A DNA stretch of 64,000 nt from the NCBI GenBank assembly GCA_014873095.1, contig CP050848.1, forward strand, positions 5,205,850 to 5,269,849, given 5' to 3'. Below, piece after piece: positions 63,510 through 64,000 of the stretch. The position numbers were made by a program, and so were the translations under genes. Each line of letters begins with the position of its first letter. Positions within the stretch are counted from its first letter, which is position 1. The DNA is from Planctomycetales bacterium ZRK34 (lineage in GTDB: Bacteria; Planctomycetota; Phycisphaerae; Phycisphaerales; Zrk34). The notes under the pieces are model-generated. The model had not been told where the DNA came from and did no database searches. It was given only the letters and a program-made list of their open reading frames with translations.

Positions 63510-64000
63510 GGTGGGCTCCTTGTGCTTATAATCTCTCGCAATAACACAAGCAAGACTTGTGCCATCGCTCGGCATCCTTGTATCGGACGTCTTAAGCCGC
63601 TTGTTTACAGTCAATAACAGAAAATGGACGTTTTCTGCTGAATGCCGTTGTGGTTAAGCGGTTTGTCCGGATTGTGACACCGATGGACCGGAATGGCACA
63701 AGTGAATGACCCGCCTGCGGTGATTTGAGCACCTGCTGACGATTGCGCCGTGCGCGCGCAATAGACAAATTGTCCAGTGAAACCTTCTGCGCCATCTATC
63801 GTTGTCCTACGACGAATCGATGCCTTTTTTTCTGTCCACGCTGCGAAAACGACTCGCGACCGGCCGGTCCTCTCCAAGGATTCTGCGCCGAATCCTAAAC
63901 CAGCATGCCTCCCATATAGGGCAGCGTCCTTTTATTCGGACACTATCGTCGACGAAGGTTTCCGAAATGTCAAGTCAAATCCGAAAGTTTTCTGGCCGGG
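63510..64000. other. 491-nt end of the window without a recognisable gene
   Basis: The stretch holds the promoter candidate of the unknown membrane protein at its left end. A 67-codon minus-strand frame (63592-63795) has a good start codon but no clear ribosome site and no family-like motif, and is not called. Nothing else was recognised up to the window edge. Confidence 0.5.
63525..63553 (-). promoter_or_regulatory. Candidate promoter of the unknown membrane protein gene
   Basis: On the minus strand TTGCTT and TATAAG are separated by exactly 17 nt. Transcription would start only about 8-12 nt before the ATG at 63509, close to its ribosome binding site, so the leader would be very short. Confidence 0.45.

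Noticed and set aside
63592-63795. 67-codon minus-strand reading frame upstream of the unknown membrane protein
   Set aside because: No clear ribosome binding site, no family-like motif, and it lies in the presumed promoter region of the next gene.
1-64000. tRNA, rRNA, insertion sequence, prophage, CRISPR array or replication origin
   Set aside because: No cloverleaf-like sequence, transposase, integrase, regular short repeat array or DnaA-box cluster was recognised on either strand.

Overview
This window is one large surface-polysaccharide and glycan-modification locus from what is most likely a planctomycete (Planctomycetota, perhaps Phycisphaerae). The taxonomic call is inferred from gene content: an exosortase with PEP-CTERM-type proteins, a triple DUF1080 protein, a zinc-ribbon Ser/Thr kinase with a large extracytoplasmic tail, a PD40-M28-PDZ peptidase, many sulfotransferase and glycosyltransferase genes, and a moderately GC-rich composition. 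No rRNA, tRNA, CRISPR array, transposase or phage gene was seen.

Layout. (1) Positions 100-10281, minus strand: a SGNH-like protein with an MBOAT O-acyltransferase, a sulfotransferase, a secreted helical-repeat/beta-sandwich protein, a clan GH-A glycoside hydrolase, a nucleotide-sugar epimerase and a methyltransferase. (2) Positions 10587-26194, plus strand: a tightly packed, mostly overlapping run with an O-antigen ligase/polymerase-like protein, a polysaccharide pyruvyl transferase, four glycosyltransferases, a serine-acetyltransferase/FkbH fusion, a small hotdog-like protein, a pseudo-SDR/acyl-carrier protein, a GT2/acetyltransferase fusion, an oxidoreductase/epimerase fusion and a second sulfotransferase. 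(3) Positions 26365-36063: a secreted protein with a PEP-CTERM-like tail, a Wzx-type flippase, a complete GDP-D-glycero-D-manno-heptose pathway (HddA, GmhA, HddC-GmhB fusion), an acetyltransferase, GalE, a glycosyltransferase and an ALG14/ALG13 pair. (4) Positions 36501-47260, behind a recognisable promoter: a degenerate nucleotidyltransferase, exosortase, EpsI-like protein, Wzz/BY-kinase, initiating sugar phosphotransferase and a 1393-residue TPR protein. (5) Positions 47371-52428: the four dTDP-L-rhamnose genes (rmlC, rmlB, rmlD, rmlA), split over both strands around a PEP-CTERM subtilase-like gene. (6) Positions 52527-63509, minus strand: Ser/Thr kinase, methyltransferase, acyltransferase-3, PD40-M28-PDZ peptidase, DUF1080 protein and an unknown membrane protein.

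How the parts fit. The initiating phosphotransferase, glycosyltransferases, Wzx, Wzy/WaaL-like protein and Wzz/kinase describe a Wzx/Wzy-type exopolysaccharide or glycan. Its precursors would include dTDP-rhamnose, GDP-heptose and UDP-galactose-type sugars. Decorations predicted from the genes are sulfate, O-acetyl, pyruvyl ketal, methyl and possibly a glyceryl or hydroxyacyl group delivered from an ACP. The exosortase and its EpsI-like partner sit in the polymer-export operon, which agrees with the known association of PEP-CTERM sorting with EPS production.

The most unusual items are the FkbH/hotdog/pseudo-SDR-ACP cassette embedded in the glycan operon, a BY-kinase whose ATPase domain appears to be interrupted by an MshEN-like (GspE N-terminal) module, and several two-enzyme fusions. 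All functions are read from sequence motifs alone. No database search was possible.
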